Source of the DNA: Elusimicrobiota bacterium
Lineage (GTDB): Bacteria > Elusimicrobiota > Elusimicrobia > UBA1565 > UBA9628
Reading direction: 5' to 3'
Assembly (NCBI GenBank): GCA_016182905.1
Contig: JACPFR010000037.1
Location: 1 to 63,986, forward strand
Length of the DNA: 63,986 nucleotides
The position numbers and the translations under genes are program-made. Below, one piece after another: positions 51,247 through 59,326 of this stretch. The notes beneath the pieces were generated by a model that saw nothing but the letters and a program-made list of their open reading frames with translations, was not told the DNA's origin and searched no databases. The first letter of the stretch is position 1; each line of letters begins with the position of its first letter.

Positions 51247-52200
51247 ATGACCGCGCGCCTGCTTCTCCTTTTCATCATAGCCTTTTTCGCCGCCCTCCCG
51301 GCGGGCGCCGAGTCGTTCAAGTCCTGGGCGGCCCGCGGAGCGCGAGAGGAACGCGAGAAGGACCCGAAGGCGGCCTTCTCCTCCTACTCCAACGCGCTGT
51401 CGATGTGGGAGGAGGACGACGGCAGCGCGGCCAAGGCGAAGGTCCTGTGCGCGCGCGCGGGCCTGCGCGAGAAGCAGGGCGACGACGCGGGCGCGCTGAC
51501 CGACCTCTCGGACTGCCTGGCGATCGACAAGAAGAACGCGAAGGCGTTCCACCGTCGCGGCGCGCTGCGCCTCAAGGCGCGCGAGACTCAAAGGGCGATC
51601 GGGGATTTCTACCGCGCGATCGCGATCGACATCCGCTTCGCGCAGGCGTACGCCGACCGCGCCGCCGCGTACGAAAGCCAGGGCGAGCAGGGCTTCGCGC
51701 ACGAGGACTACCGCCAGGCCTGCGGCCTCGGCGTGAAGCCCGCCTGCGCCAAGGCCAAGGCGCTCGCGCCCAAGCCCTCCGCGAAAGGAAAAGCGAAGCC
51801 GAAGCCCGCCGCTCCCGCCGGGGACGCCTCCGCGGCGGACGGAGAGCCCGCTCCGGACGCGGCTCCCGCCGCCGAACCGTCCCCGGAAGCGGCGCCGGAA
51901 GCGCCGGCCCCCGCCGCGAAGAAGAAATCGTCGTCGAGCTCCGCCCCGTACCGTCCCCGATTCAAGGATTGCCTCGCGGCGCTCGAGGCCTGCGTCGACG
52001 ACGGCGACTCGTTCGGGGTGTGCGTGCGCCGCGCGCCCAACTGCGACGCCCGGACGGTCAAGGGCTGCTGTCCCGCGGCCTGCCTGAAGGCGTATCAGAA
52101 GTCGCTCAACCGGGACCGCAGCGAGGCCGAGGCGTACCGCGAGCACTTCGTTCCCGACGCGGCCTGCGGAGTGCCGCCCAAGGAAGAGGAGGACGATTGA
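51247..52200 (+). CDS. Exported TPR-repeat protein with cysteine-rich C-terminus
   Basis: This 317-residue protein has a signal peptide (to PAGA-E), three or four TPR-like repeats (residues about 25-160: ALSMWEEDDGSAAKAKVLCARAGLREKQGDDAGALTDLSDCLAID, AKAFHRRGALRLKARETQRAIGDFYRAIAID, AQAYADRAAAYESQGE), and a Pro/Ala-rich spacer (about 175-225). The end is Cys-rich (FKDCLAALEACVDDGDSFGVCVRRAPNCD...GCCPAACLKAY). Six or more Cys suggest disulfides in the periplasm. TPR arrays mediate protein-protein contacts; the partner is unknown. Confidence 0.8.
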   Translation: MTARLLLLFIIAFFAALPAGAESFKSWAARGAREEREKDPKAAFSSYSNALSMWEEDDGSAAKAKVLCARAGLREKQGDDAGALTDLSDCLAIDKKNAKAFHRRGALRLKARETQRAIGDFYRAIAIDIRFAQAYADRAAAYESQGEQGFAHEDYRQACGLGVKPACAKAKALAPKPSAKGKAKPKPAAPAGDASAADGEPAPDAAPAAEPSPEAAPEAPAPAAKKKSSSSSAPYRPRFKDCLAALEACVDDGDSFGVCVRRAPNCDARTVKGCCPAACLKAYQKSLNRDRSEAEAYREHFVPDAACGVPPKEEEDD

Positions 52201-52222
52201 GCGGGGAGCGGCTCCGCAATAC

Positions 52223-52251
52223 TTGACAGAAGATGATAGAGGACATACACT
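52223..52251 (+). promoter_or_regulatory. Promoter TTGACA-17-TACACT of the HTH gene
   Basis: A consensus -35 (52223-52228) and TACACT (52246-52251) are exactly 17 nt apart, predicting a start near 52258 and a leader of about 39 nt. Confidence 0.8.
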
Positions 52252-52296
52252 TAGGGTGTTAGGCGATTCTAAACGGTAGAGTTCAACGCTCAATTC

Positions 52297-52554
52297 ATGA
52301 AAAAGAAGAGAAAAACGGCGAAGCGCGGCATGAGCGGTCCCGTGCCCGACGTGATGGACATCAAGACCCTCGCGCTGTACTTGAGCATGGGCCGCTCCAA
52401 GATCTACGGGCTCATCCGGCAGAAGCGCATCCCCGCCTCCCGCATCGGCCGCCAGTACCGCTTTTCGAAGGATCTCGTGGACGCCTGGCTGAAGGAACGC
52501 CTGATCATGCCCCAGGAGACGCAGATCGCTTTGTTCGATAAATCCGGGAAATAA
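52297..52554 (+). CDS. Excisionase-type HTH DNA-binding protein
   Basis: The 85-residue product has a basic N-terminus (KKKRKTAKRG) and a MerR/excisionase-like winged HTH: DVMDIKTLALYLSMGRSKIYGLIRQKRIPASRIGRQYRFSKDLVDAWLKER. This is the 'helix-turn-helix domain, excisionase family' pattern. Such small proteins are either phage/plasmid directionality factors or chromosomal regulators; no integrase is nearby, so the latter is more likely. Strong promoter upstream and strong terminator downstream make it a single-gene unit. Confidence 0.85.
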   Translation: MKKKRKTAKRGMSGPVPDVMDIKTLALYLSMGRSKIYGLIRQKRIPASRIGRQYRFSKDLVDAWLKERLIMPQETQIALFDKSGK

Positions 52555-52571
52555 GCTTTTTTCCCGTCGGC

Positions 52572-52610
52572 AGGCCCGTCGGAGGATCTCTCCGGCGGGC
52601 CTGTCATTTT
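52572..52610 (+). terminator. Rho-independent terminator after the HTH gene
   Basis: AGGCCCGTCGGAG and CTCCGGCGGGCCT form a 13-bp stem (one G-T pair) with a 5-nt loop, followed by GTCATTTT. Confidence 0.8.
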
Positions 52611-52636
52611 CCCGTCGAGCCCCCGTCGAGAAATCC

Positions 52637-52666
52637 TTGCATCTCCGTCGGAGACTATGCTAGATT
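52637..52666 (+). promoter_or_regulatory. Promoter TTGCAT-18-TAGATT of the 73-residue protein
   Basis: TTGCAT (52637-52642) and TAGATT (52661-52666) are 18 nt apart. The resulting leader of about 57 nt holds a small GGGATC/GATCCC hairpin and a strong GGAGGT Shine-Dalgarno site 7 nt before the ATG. Confidence 0.55.
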
Positions 52667-52729
52667 CTCGTCGTTGCACCCCAGGGATCCAGGGGTATCG
52701 ATCCCGGCGTCTGTACGGAGGTCACTATA

Positions 52730-52951
52730 ATGGCTGAAAAGGTTCAGAAGGTCGGCGTTGAGCGGGTTCAGGGTTTCCTTTACTACATCGACAAGCAGGG
52801 CGACGTGTCCCGCGCCAAGATGGCCCGCGGCGGCAAGAAGGGCGGCAAGACCGAGAAGGTCGCCAAGGTCGGCGTGAAGAAGCAGGCCGGTTTCCTGTAC
52901 TTCCTCGACAAGAAGGGCGATGTCTCCCGCGCGAAGATGGTGAACGCGTAA
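52730..52951 (+). CDS. Small basic protein made of two copies of one ~30-residue motif
   Basis: The 73-residue product consists of two near-identical units: residues about 5-33 (VQKVGVERVQGFLYYIDKQG then DVSRAKM) and about 44-71 (VAKVGVKKQAGFLYFLDKKG then DVSRAKM), joined by a Gly/Lys-rich hinge (ARGGKKGGKTEK). Each unit reads as two or three beta strands with an aromatic core (GFLYYIDK/GFLYFLDK) and a basic end. The isoelectric point must be high, so nucleic-acid binding is possible but not shown. The gene has its own promoter, an unusually strong Shine-Dalgarno site and a strong terminator, suggesting high expression. I do not recognise the family. Confidence 0.85.
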   Translation: MAEKVQKVGVERVQGFLYYIDKQGDVSRAKMARGGKKGGKTEKVAKVGVKKQAGFLYFLDKKGDVSRAKMVNA

Positions 52952-52981
52952 AAACGCGTCCGCAACGATCGCCGAAGCAGG

Positions 52982-53017
52982 CCCTCGGCGCCTAACGGCG
53001 CCGGGGGTCATTCTTTT
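52982..53017 (+). terminator. Rho-independent terminator after the 73-residue protein
   Basis: CCCTCGGCGCC, loop TAAC, and GGCGCCGGGG form a strong stem followed by TCATTCTTTT. Confidence 0.85.
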
Positions 53018-53038
53018 ATACGGGGTCGTTTTTTTTGC

Positions 53039-53044
53039 CATAAT
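53039..53044 (+). promoter_or_regulatory. -10 box CATAAT, leaderless start at 53051
   Basis: CATAAT ends 6 nt before the GTG. A run of eight T lies just upstream. Confidence 0.55.
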
Positions 53045-53050
53045 CCGGGC

Positions 53051-53977
53051 GTGAGCGAACCCGTCCTCGTGGTCGGCCCCGGCGCGATCGGGCTTTCCCT
53101 GACCGCCGGCCTGCGCCGGGCGGGCGTCCCGGTCGCCGTGCTCGGACGCGACGCCGCCGCCGAGCGCCGCCTGGCCCGCTCCGGCTTCACCGTGACCGCC
53201 CCGGACGGCTCCAGCGAGCGCATCACGGGCCTCGCCGTCGCCCGGGGCCTCAAGGCCCCCGCCTCCGCCGCCTTCTTCTGCGTCAAATCCGGTGACGCCC
53301 GGAAGGCCGCGGCCGCCGCGCGCCGCATGATCGGCCCGGAGACCCCCGTCATCGCCCTTCAAAACGGCATCGGCCACGAGAAGGTGTTCCGGCGCGCCTT
53401 CGGGCCGCGGCGCACCGTCATCGGCGTCTGCTATTTCGCCGCCGACCGCTCCGAGCCCGGGTCGCTCAAGCTCAACGGAGGCGAGGACATCCTCCTCGCC
53501 CGCCGCCCCGGCAACGAGAAGGCCCTCGAGGCCGCCCGGGCCCTGCTGACGAGCGCGGGCTTCCGCGTCCACCTCAAGGATTCCGAGGAAGGCATGCTGT
53601 GGACCAAGGCCGCCTTCAACGCCGCGGTCAACCCGCTCGGCGCCGCCTGCGCGGTGGAGAGCGGCCGCCTCGAGTCCGACCCCGCGCTGCGCGAGCTCGC
53701 GCTCGCCGCCCTGAGCGAGGCGGCGGCCGCCGCGGCCGCCTCCGGCCACGCGCTCGACTATCCCGACATGGCGGGCAAGCTCATGCTCTCCTGCCGCAAC
53801 GCCCCGCGCCAGCGCAACTCGATGCTCCAGGACCTCGCCGCCGGCCGCCGCACCGAGGCCGGCGCCATCCTCGGCCCCCTGCTGCTCGCCGCCAAGCGCC
53901 GCAAGGTGCCCGCGCCGACCTTGGAGATGCTCTCGGCCGTGATCTCGCGCCTCGAGCGGAGGCTCGCCAAGCGATGA
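53051..53977 (+). CDS. 2-dehydropantoate 2-reductase family protein
   Basis: The 308-residue product has an N-terminal Rossmann domain (VLVVGPGAIGLSLTAGLRRAGV with the GxGxxG motif) and NADPH-binding features, then ALQNGIGHEKVF and the ApbA C-terminal helical domain with LWTKAAFNAAVNPLGAAC (catalytic Lys region) and NSMLQDLAAGRRTEAGAILG (conserved Ser/Asp). PanE reduces ketopantoate to pantoate in CoA synthesis; other family members act on other 2-keto acids. It is coupled to a FolD-like gene by an ATGA overlap, an unusual pairing. Confidence 0.88.
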   Translation: MSEPVLVVGPGAIGLSLTAGLRRAGVPVAVLGRDAAAERRLARSGFTVTAPDGSSERITGLAVARGLKAPASAAFFCVKSGDARKAAAAARRMIGPETPVIALQNGIGHEKVFRRAFGPRRTVIGVCYFAADRSEPGSLKLNGGEDILLARRPGNEKALEAARALLTSAGFRVHLKDSEEGMLWTKAAFNAAVNPLGAACAVESGRLESDPALRELALAALSEAAAAAAASGHALDYPDMAGKLMLSCRNAPRQRNSMLQDLAAGRRTEAGAILGPLLLAAKRRKVPAPTLEMLSAVISRLERRLAKR

Positions 53978-54796
53978 GCACGAAGCTCCTCGACGGCAAG
54001 ACGCTGTCCCTGCGCCTGCTGGCCGAAGCGCGCCGCCGCGCGTCCGCCGTGGCCCGCAAGCGCGGACGCGCCCCGCGCCTGGCCATCGTCGCCTCGGCCG
54101 ACGGCGCCGCCGGCAGCTACCTCAAGGCGAAGCTGCGCGCCTGCGAGACCGCCGGCGTCGAGGCCGTCGTCCACCGGCTCTCCCCCGGCCCCCGCGCCAA
54201 GACTTTGGGCTTATTGGCCGACCTCGCCGGCGACGCCTCGGCCGACGCGCTCATGATCGAGACGCCGTACCCGCGCGGGATATCCGCCGCCGACGCGGCC
54301 GCCGCCGTCCCCGCCGACAAGGACGCCGAGGGCATCACGCCCGGCGCCTACGGCAGCTTGTTCCTCGCCAAGACCTGGAAGGAGACCGCGCCGCTCGTCG
54401 TCCCCTGCACCGCGCTCGCCCTCGCGCGCCTGGCGCTCGCCGCGGGCGTCCCCCTCGCGGGGCGACGCGCCGTGGTGATCGGCCGCTCCGCCACCGTGGG
54501 CCGCCCCGCCGCGCACCTGCTCGCGACGCTCGACATGACCGTGACCTTGGCCCACACGCGCACCAAGGGGCTCCCCGCGCTGTGCCGCGAGGCCGACCTG
54601 CTCGTGCTGGCCGCGGGAGTCCCGGGCCTGGTGAAGACCTCCTGGGTCAAGCGCGGGGCCGTGGTGCTCGACGCGGGCGTCACGGTCGTGCGCGGCCGGC
54701 TCAAGGGGGACGCCTCCGCGGGCGCCGCCGCGCGCGCGCGGATGATCACGCCGGTGCCCGGCGGCGTCGGCCCCGTGACCACCGCCTGCGCGGTGC

Positions 54797-55669
<873 letters not shown>

Positions 55670-55735
55670 GCGAGGGCGGTCAGTCTACCAAAACGCGGCT
55701 ATCCTCAAGGATAGCCGGCGGGGGACCGCCTCTCT

Positions 55736-56014
55736 CTATCTGAGGGCGACGAGGTGACGGCTCACGACCTCGTCCAGGACGCGGTGCGCGGCGATGAGCC
55801 GGTCGCCGGACTGACCCGCGAACACGACGGGCTCGTAGCGGATGCTCGCGTCGAACTCGAGCACCGCGACCCGCGCCGCCCGGCCGATGTCGAGGCGGGC
55901 GACTCGCTGCGGGGCGCGCAGGCCGAAGGCGGCGACCGTCAGCGCCAGGCTCACGAGGGGCAGCCAGAGGGAGGATTTCGGGCTGGTGATGGGGCCGGTC
56001 GGGTTGTCGCTCAT
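55736..56014 (-). CDS. Small single-span membrane protein of unknown function
   Basis: The 92-residue product has a short cytoplasmic N-terminus, one transmembrane segment (LWLPLVSLALTVAAFGL) and a 60-residue outside domain (LEFDASIRYEPVVFAGQSGDRLIAAHRVLDEVV). No family is recognised. The start lies 6 nt after a TACGCT box. The stretch to the DUF808 start (55670-55735) shows only a short AAGGATAGCC-type repeat and no gene. Confidence 0.6.
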   Translation of the reverse strand: MSDNPTGPITSPKSSLWLPLVSLALTVAAFGLRAPQRVARLDIGRAARVAVLEFDASIRYEPVVFAGQSGDRLIAAHRVLDEVVSRHLVALR

Positions 56015-56020
56015 GACTTG

Positions 56021-56026
56021 AGCGTA
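56021..56026 (-). promoter_or_regulatory. -10 box TACGCT, leaderless start at 56014
   Basis: TACGCT on the minus strand ends 6 nt before the ATG. Confidence 0.55.
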
Positions 56027-56073
56027 ACAGGCGATAGCGGCCGCGTGATTAGAGAATTATGAAAATCACCGGC

Positions 56074-57453
56074 CTAGCGGAAGAGGCCGGCGAAAGGGTC
56101 GAAGCGCTTCTCGAGGTACTGCACCGCCCGCTCGTACGAGGACCATTCGCGCTGGGCTTCCGCGGCGGTCTTCTCGAAGGCGAGCGCGGGCCGGGTCAAG
56201 GTGATGGTGTCGAGGGCATAGCCGCCCCACTCCCCCGGGCTTCCGGAGAAGCCGTACTCGAACGCCCAGCCCTCAGCGATCAGGCGGCGGATCAGCGGTC
56301 CGTGCTTCCCGATGATCACCGAGCGCTGCTCGGGGTTCGGGTCGTTCTGGATGATCAGCTGTCCGCCGGGCGCGATCCAGTCGGTCATCGTCTCGAGCTT
56401 CTTGTCGAAGCCGGGGACGTAGTGCACCGCGTTCTTCGTGCGCAGGACCGCGAGCGGCTTGGCGGGGCGCTTGAGCTGGAGCAGGTCGGCCTCGACGGCG
56501 GCCGCGTTCTTCGCGCCCGCCAGCTCGGCGGCGGTGTTGAGATAAGACACGACGAAGGGCGAGTAGTCGAAGAACGAGTAACGGGTGCCGGGCTCGAGCT
56601 CGCGGTGGATGAAGCCCTGCGCGTTCATGCCCGCGGCCATGTCCCAGTACTCCCCGCCCGGGATCGGGCTCGGCGGCAGGTTGCGGGGCACGGTCTGGCC
56701 GAGGCGCTTCATCATCGCGATCTTCATCGCGATGAGCTTCTCCTGGCCGTGGTCCCGGAACGCGTTCCAGCGCCCGAGCAGCTCCATGAACCGGCGGGAG
56801 GGCGCGTCCTCGCGCTTGTCGTGGGTCGAGATGAAATCGGAGGCGGCGCGGTAGATCGCGAGAGGCTGGGACTTCAGGCCTTCCAGGAAGTAGCTTCCCA
56901 TGAAGGTGTACTTCTGCACCGCCCCGGCGGCCATCCCGACGAAGTCGCGTCCGAAGGTCTCCACCGCCCCGGACTTGGGAGCCGCCTGGCGGTACGCTGC
57001 CACCAGTTCGGCGTCGCTGGGCGGGCTGAGGCCGCTCGAGCGCCGGTCCTCGGGCGCGGAGGCGGGCACTGCCGGGCCGTCGCCGCTGGCGGGGGCCGAC
57101 AGGCCGGTCCCGTCGAACAAGGCGTTTCCGGCGGCGCGGGCCTGCTCGGAGCCGGGATTCTCCGGCTTGGCGGCGGCGGGCTTGATCGCGGCCAGGGCCG
57201 CGGGCGCAATCTTATCCGGCGCGGCGGCGGCGGGCTTGACGGCGACGGCTAAGGCGGGCGCCACGAGCGCCGGAGACAGCGACGCGGCGGTCAGCGCCGA
57301 GGGCGCGAGCTGCAGCGCGGGAGCGGCGAGGACGGGCGTCGGCGCCGCGACGGTGCCGAGGCCGGTCGTGGCGGAGACGCCGCCGCGGACCTGAGCCCAG
57401 GACGAGGACGGGAGCAAGGCCGCCGCAACGATCAACGCCGCTATCTTCTTCAC
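56074..57453 (-). CDS. Exported methyltransferase-like protein with Pro/Ala-rich region
   Basis: The 459-residue product has a Sec signal (to SSWAQ), a Pro/Ala/Leu-rich stretch (residues about 25-100) and an LFDGT motif at 112-116. A C-terminal domain of Rossmann-methyltransferase type begins near residue 270: GGEYWDMAAGMNAQGFIHRE (motif-I-like), RYSFFDYSPFVVSYL, AVEADLLQLKRPAKPLAVLRTKNAVHYV, and WIAPGGQLIIQNDPN. Since SAM is cytosolic, a periplasmic methyltransferase is odd, so the domain may have lost SAM activity. GTG start 6 nt after a TACTCT box. Confidence 0.6.
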   Translation of the reverse strand: MKKIAALIVAAALLPSSSWAQVRGGVSATTGLGTVAAPTPVLAAPALQLAPSALTAASLSPALVAPALAVAVKPAAAAPDKIAPAALAAIKPAAAKPENPGSEQARAAGNALFDGTGLSAPASGDGPAVPASAPEDRRSSGLSPPSDAELVAAYRQAAPKSGAVETFGRDFVGMAAGAVQKYTFMGSYFLEGLKSQPLAIYRAASDFISTHDKREDAPSRRFMELLGRWNAFRDHGQEKLIAMKIAMMKRLGQTVPRNLPPSPIPGGEYWDMAAGMNAQGFIHRELEPGTRYSFFDYSPFVVSYLNTAAELAGAKNAAAVEADLLQLKRPAKPLAVLRTKNAVHYVPGFDKKLETMTDWIAPGGQLIIQNDPNPEQRSVIIGKHGPLIRRLIAEGWAFEYGFSGSPGEWGGYALDTITLTRPALAFEKTAAEAQREWSSYERAVQYLEKRFDPFAGLFR

Positions 57454-57459
57454 GCCTTA

Positions 57460-57465
57460 AGAGTA
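57460..57465 (-). promoter_or_regulatory. -10 box TACTCT, leaderless start at 57453
   Basis: TACTCT on the minus strand ends 6 nt before the GTG. Confidence 0.45.
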
Positions 57466-57563
57466 GCGGTTGCGCGGGGGCCCTCCCAGGGTCCTAGGTC
57501 CCGTCGGGCGATGGGTCCATCAGCGGGGTTATCCACAATATTCCACCGGTGGAATCCCGCCTC

Positions 57564-58193
57564 TCAGGACGGCTTGAAGCCGATCTTGCGCCGGGGACGG
57601 GACGCCGGAGTGATCAGCTGGCGGATGGCGTCGAAAAGCTCCTGCAGCTGGCCGTCGTGGGTCCCGACGCGTTGTTCGAGCTCGTCCATCTTCTTCTGGA
57701 GTTGGGCGTGCGTTGAGAGCAATTCGCGCATCTTCACGAAGGCCTGCACTACCCGTACGCTGGCCTCGACGGCGACCGGGGTGTTGAGGACTGTCGCGAG
57801 CATTATTGCTCCATGCTCCGTGAACGCGAAAGGCCGGTACTGGAAATTGCGTCGTGATGCGGTCACAAATTGTGACCGCATCGACCAAGCCTCATCCGGA
57901 GTCAATTCAATCAGGAATCCGCGCGGGAACCGGTGAATATTACGGCGGACCTGCTGATTAAGTCGCTTCGTCGAGACCCCGTAGATGCGCGCCAGGTCCT
58001 CATCGAGCATGACCCGTAAGCCTCTGACCGGTATGATGTGCCGTTCAAGATCAGTCGTGATATGCTCCACCCTTATCATACGATTGAGAAGGCGAAAAAG
58101 TTGCATGCCGGGCGGGAATGCGGCGAAATCTGGGACCGCATGGATGAGGTCGCATTTCGCGACCTCATATGAGGTTGCAAATTGCAACCTCAT
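57564..58193 (-). CDS. ORF6N-domain protein
   Basis: The coordinates give the whole open frame (209 residues); the true start is probably the Met at 58079 (MIRVEHITTDLERHII), since ORF6N proteins begin about ten residues before that. The ORF6N domain reads ERHIIPVRGLRVMLDEDLARIYGVSTKRLNQQVRRNIHRFP, then MRSQFVTASRRNFQYRPFAFTEHGAIMLATVL; a helical C-terminal coiled coil follows. ORF6N domains occur in phage antirepressor-like DNA-binding proteins. G+C is low (29 of 60 in 58021-58080), and the region before and within the gene holds 25-bp palindromes. This looks like a mobile or phage-derived gene. Confidence 0.85.
   Translation of the reverse strand: MRLQFATSYEVAKCDLIHAVPDFAAFPPGMQLFRLLNRMIRVEHITTDLERHIIPVRGLRVMLDEDLARIYGVSTKRLNQQVRRNIHRFPRGFLIELTPDEAWSMRSQFVTASRRNFQYRPFAFTEHGAIMLATVLNTPVAVEASVRVVQAFVKMRELLSTHAQLQKKMDELEQRVGTHDGQLQELFDAIRQLITPASRPRRKIGFKPS
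57857..57881. repeat. 25-bp palindrome inside the ORF6N gene
   Basis: On the minus strand the arms are ATGCGGTCACAA and TTGTGACCGCAT around one central T, a perfect 12-bp inverted repeat. The symmetry extends by one more pair on each side. It encodes the conserved MRSQFVTA motif of the domain. Compare the copies at 58144-58168 and 58169-58193. Confidence 0.9.
58118..58141. repeat. Degenerate copy of the 25-bp palindrome
   Basis: Minus strand: ATGCGG at one end and CCGCAT at the other, with a degenerate centre and 24 bp length. Only the outer 6 bp pair perfectly. It is 2 bp from the next copy. Confidence 0.5.
58144..58168. repeat. 25-bp palindrome, tandem copy 1
   Basis: Minus strand arms ATGAGGTCGC and GCGACCTCAT flank a 5-nt centre. 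It abuts the next copy without spacing. Confidence 0.9.
58169..58193. repeat. 25-bp palindrome, tandem copy 2
   Basis: Minus strand arms ATGAGGTTGCAA and TTGCAACCTCAT around one central T. It lies just after the stop of the upstream glycosidase-like gene. Confidence 0.9.
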
Positions 58194-58197
58194 CCCT

Positions 58198-59319
58198 TTA
58201 CGGCTTCCGCGCCTCGATCAGCTCCAGGTATTGGCCCGCGGCCATGGACAGGCCGCGCTCGCAGGAGATGAAGAACGAGGTATAGGGCGTCCCGTCGGCG
58301 TTCACGGCCTCCAGGACATGGCCGTGGCGCGCGATGAGGGCCTCCACCGCCGCCCGCCCCTTCGCCGTGTCCCGCCCCAGCTTCTTGAGGCCGTTGAGCC
58401 ACATCAGCCCCAGGTGGAGCCAATGCGCGCGGTGATAGCCCCCCGCCAAGCGCGTGAGCCAAGGGACGGTCGCCGGGTCGTACTCGCCCAAGGCGCAGCG
58501 CATGGGCCAGGGCTCGTCGAGCTTCTCGGCGGCGAGACGGTCGGCCGCCTTGTTCAGGATCTCGGGGCCATAGGAGCGCAGGTACAGCGCCGCGACGGCG
58601 GCGTCCACGCTCATCGCCTCGGTGTCGGCGTGATCCCGGAAGCACTCCCCCCGCCAGCGGTCGGCGAGCAGGCGCGCGGCGAACTGGTCCGCGTCCATCC
58701 CCGGCTTCAGACCGATAGACGCGCCGCGGCGCAGCATCATCAGCACGCACAGGTTGTTGTAGGTCGACGAGGGCCGGCGTATGGTGTCCACCCAATCCCC
58801 GGTCACCCGGCGCGAGACGAGGCCCCCGAGCTCGAGGTGCTTCCCTTCATAGGAGTCGAGCAGGCCCTGCAGCGCCGCGAGCTGCTCCGCGTCGGGGCCG
58901 CGCCCCGTCCTCTCTTTGATCTCGGCCCAGCACCACACGAGCCAGGGCAGGTTGTCCCCGCGCCACCAGGGCATGTCGAAGCCTCTCCCGGGCCGGAAGC
59001 AGCTGGTCACGCGCCCGAGCCGCGCCGACTCGGAGGTCATGAGAGCGACCTGGCCGCGCAGGTACTCCTCGCCCAGCACGCCCCAGGCCCCGGCGAAGGC
59101 CTTGGCGAAGTCCGAGGGCCACATCGGCCAGAAATGGCCGTGCCCCGCGCGCAGGACCGGCCCGGCGTTGCGCCGAAGGACGCCAGCGACGATCTCCGCC
59201 GGGGTCCCGCCTCCCGGGGCGCGCTCGACGCCGCGCAAGATCACGCGCCAGGAGTCCAAGGTCTGCACGACCACGGTGTAGAACAGCTCGGGCGTGAGGT
59301 CGTAGGGGCCGGCGATCAT
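58198..59319 (-). CDS. Predicted (alpha/alpha)6-barrel glycoside hydrolase-like protein
   Basis: The 373-residue product has the pattern of six-hairpin glycosidases and amylo-1,6-glucosidase relatives: repeated aromatic-rich helical pairs (GHGHFWPMWPSDFAKAFAGAWGVL, FDMPWWRGDNLPWLVWCWAEIKE, YNNLCVLMMLRRGASIGL, GYHRAHWLHLGLMWLNGLKKLG). Asp in WPSDFAKA, a Glu in GKHLELG and another near DGTPYTSFFISCE are candidate acids. No signal peptide is visible, so it would be cytoplasmic. The substrate is unknown; a carbohydrate role fits the trehalose/maltose metabolism in the window, though the genes are 20 kb apart. Confidence 0.55.
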   Translation of the reverse strand: MIAGPYDLTPELFYTVVVQTLDSWRVILRGVERAPGGGTPAEIVAGVLRRNAGPVLRAGHGHFWPMWPSDFAKAFAGAWGVLGEEYLRGQVALMTSESARLGRVTSCFRPGRGFDMPWWRGDNLPWLVWCWAEIKERTGRGPDAEQLAALQGLLDSYEGKHLELGGLVSRRVTGDWVDTIRRPSSTYNNLCVLMMLRRGASIGLKPGMDADQFAARLLADRWRGECFRDHADTEAMSVDAAVAALYLRSYGPEILNKAADRLAAEKLDEPWPMRCALGEYDPATVPWLTRLAGGYHRAHWLHLGLMWLNGLKKLGRDTAKGRAAVEALIARHGHVLEAVNADGTPYTSFFISCERGLSMAAGQYLELIEARKP

Positions 59320-59326
59320 CGCGGGG

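Noticed and set aside
58118-58193. The tandem palindromes considered as a CRISPR-like array
   Set aside because: Units abut or are 2 bp apart, with no unique spacers and no cas genes nearby.
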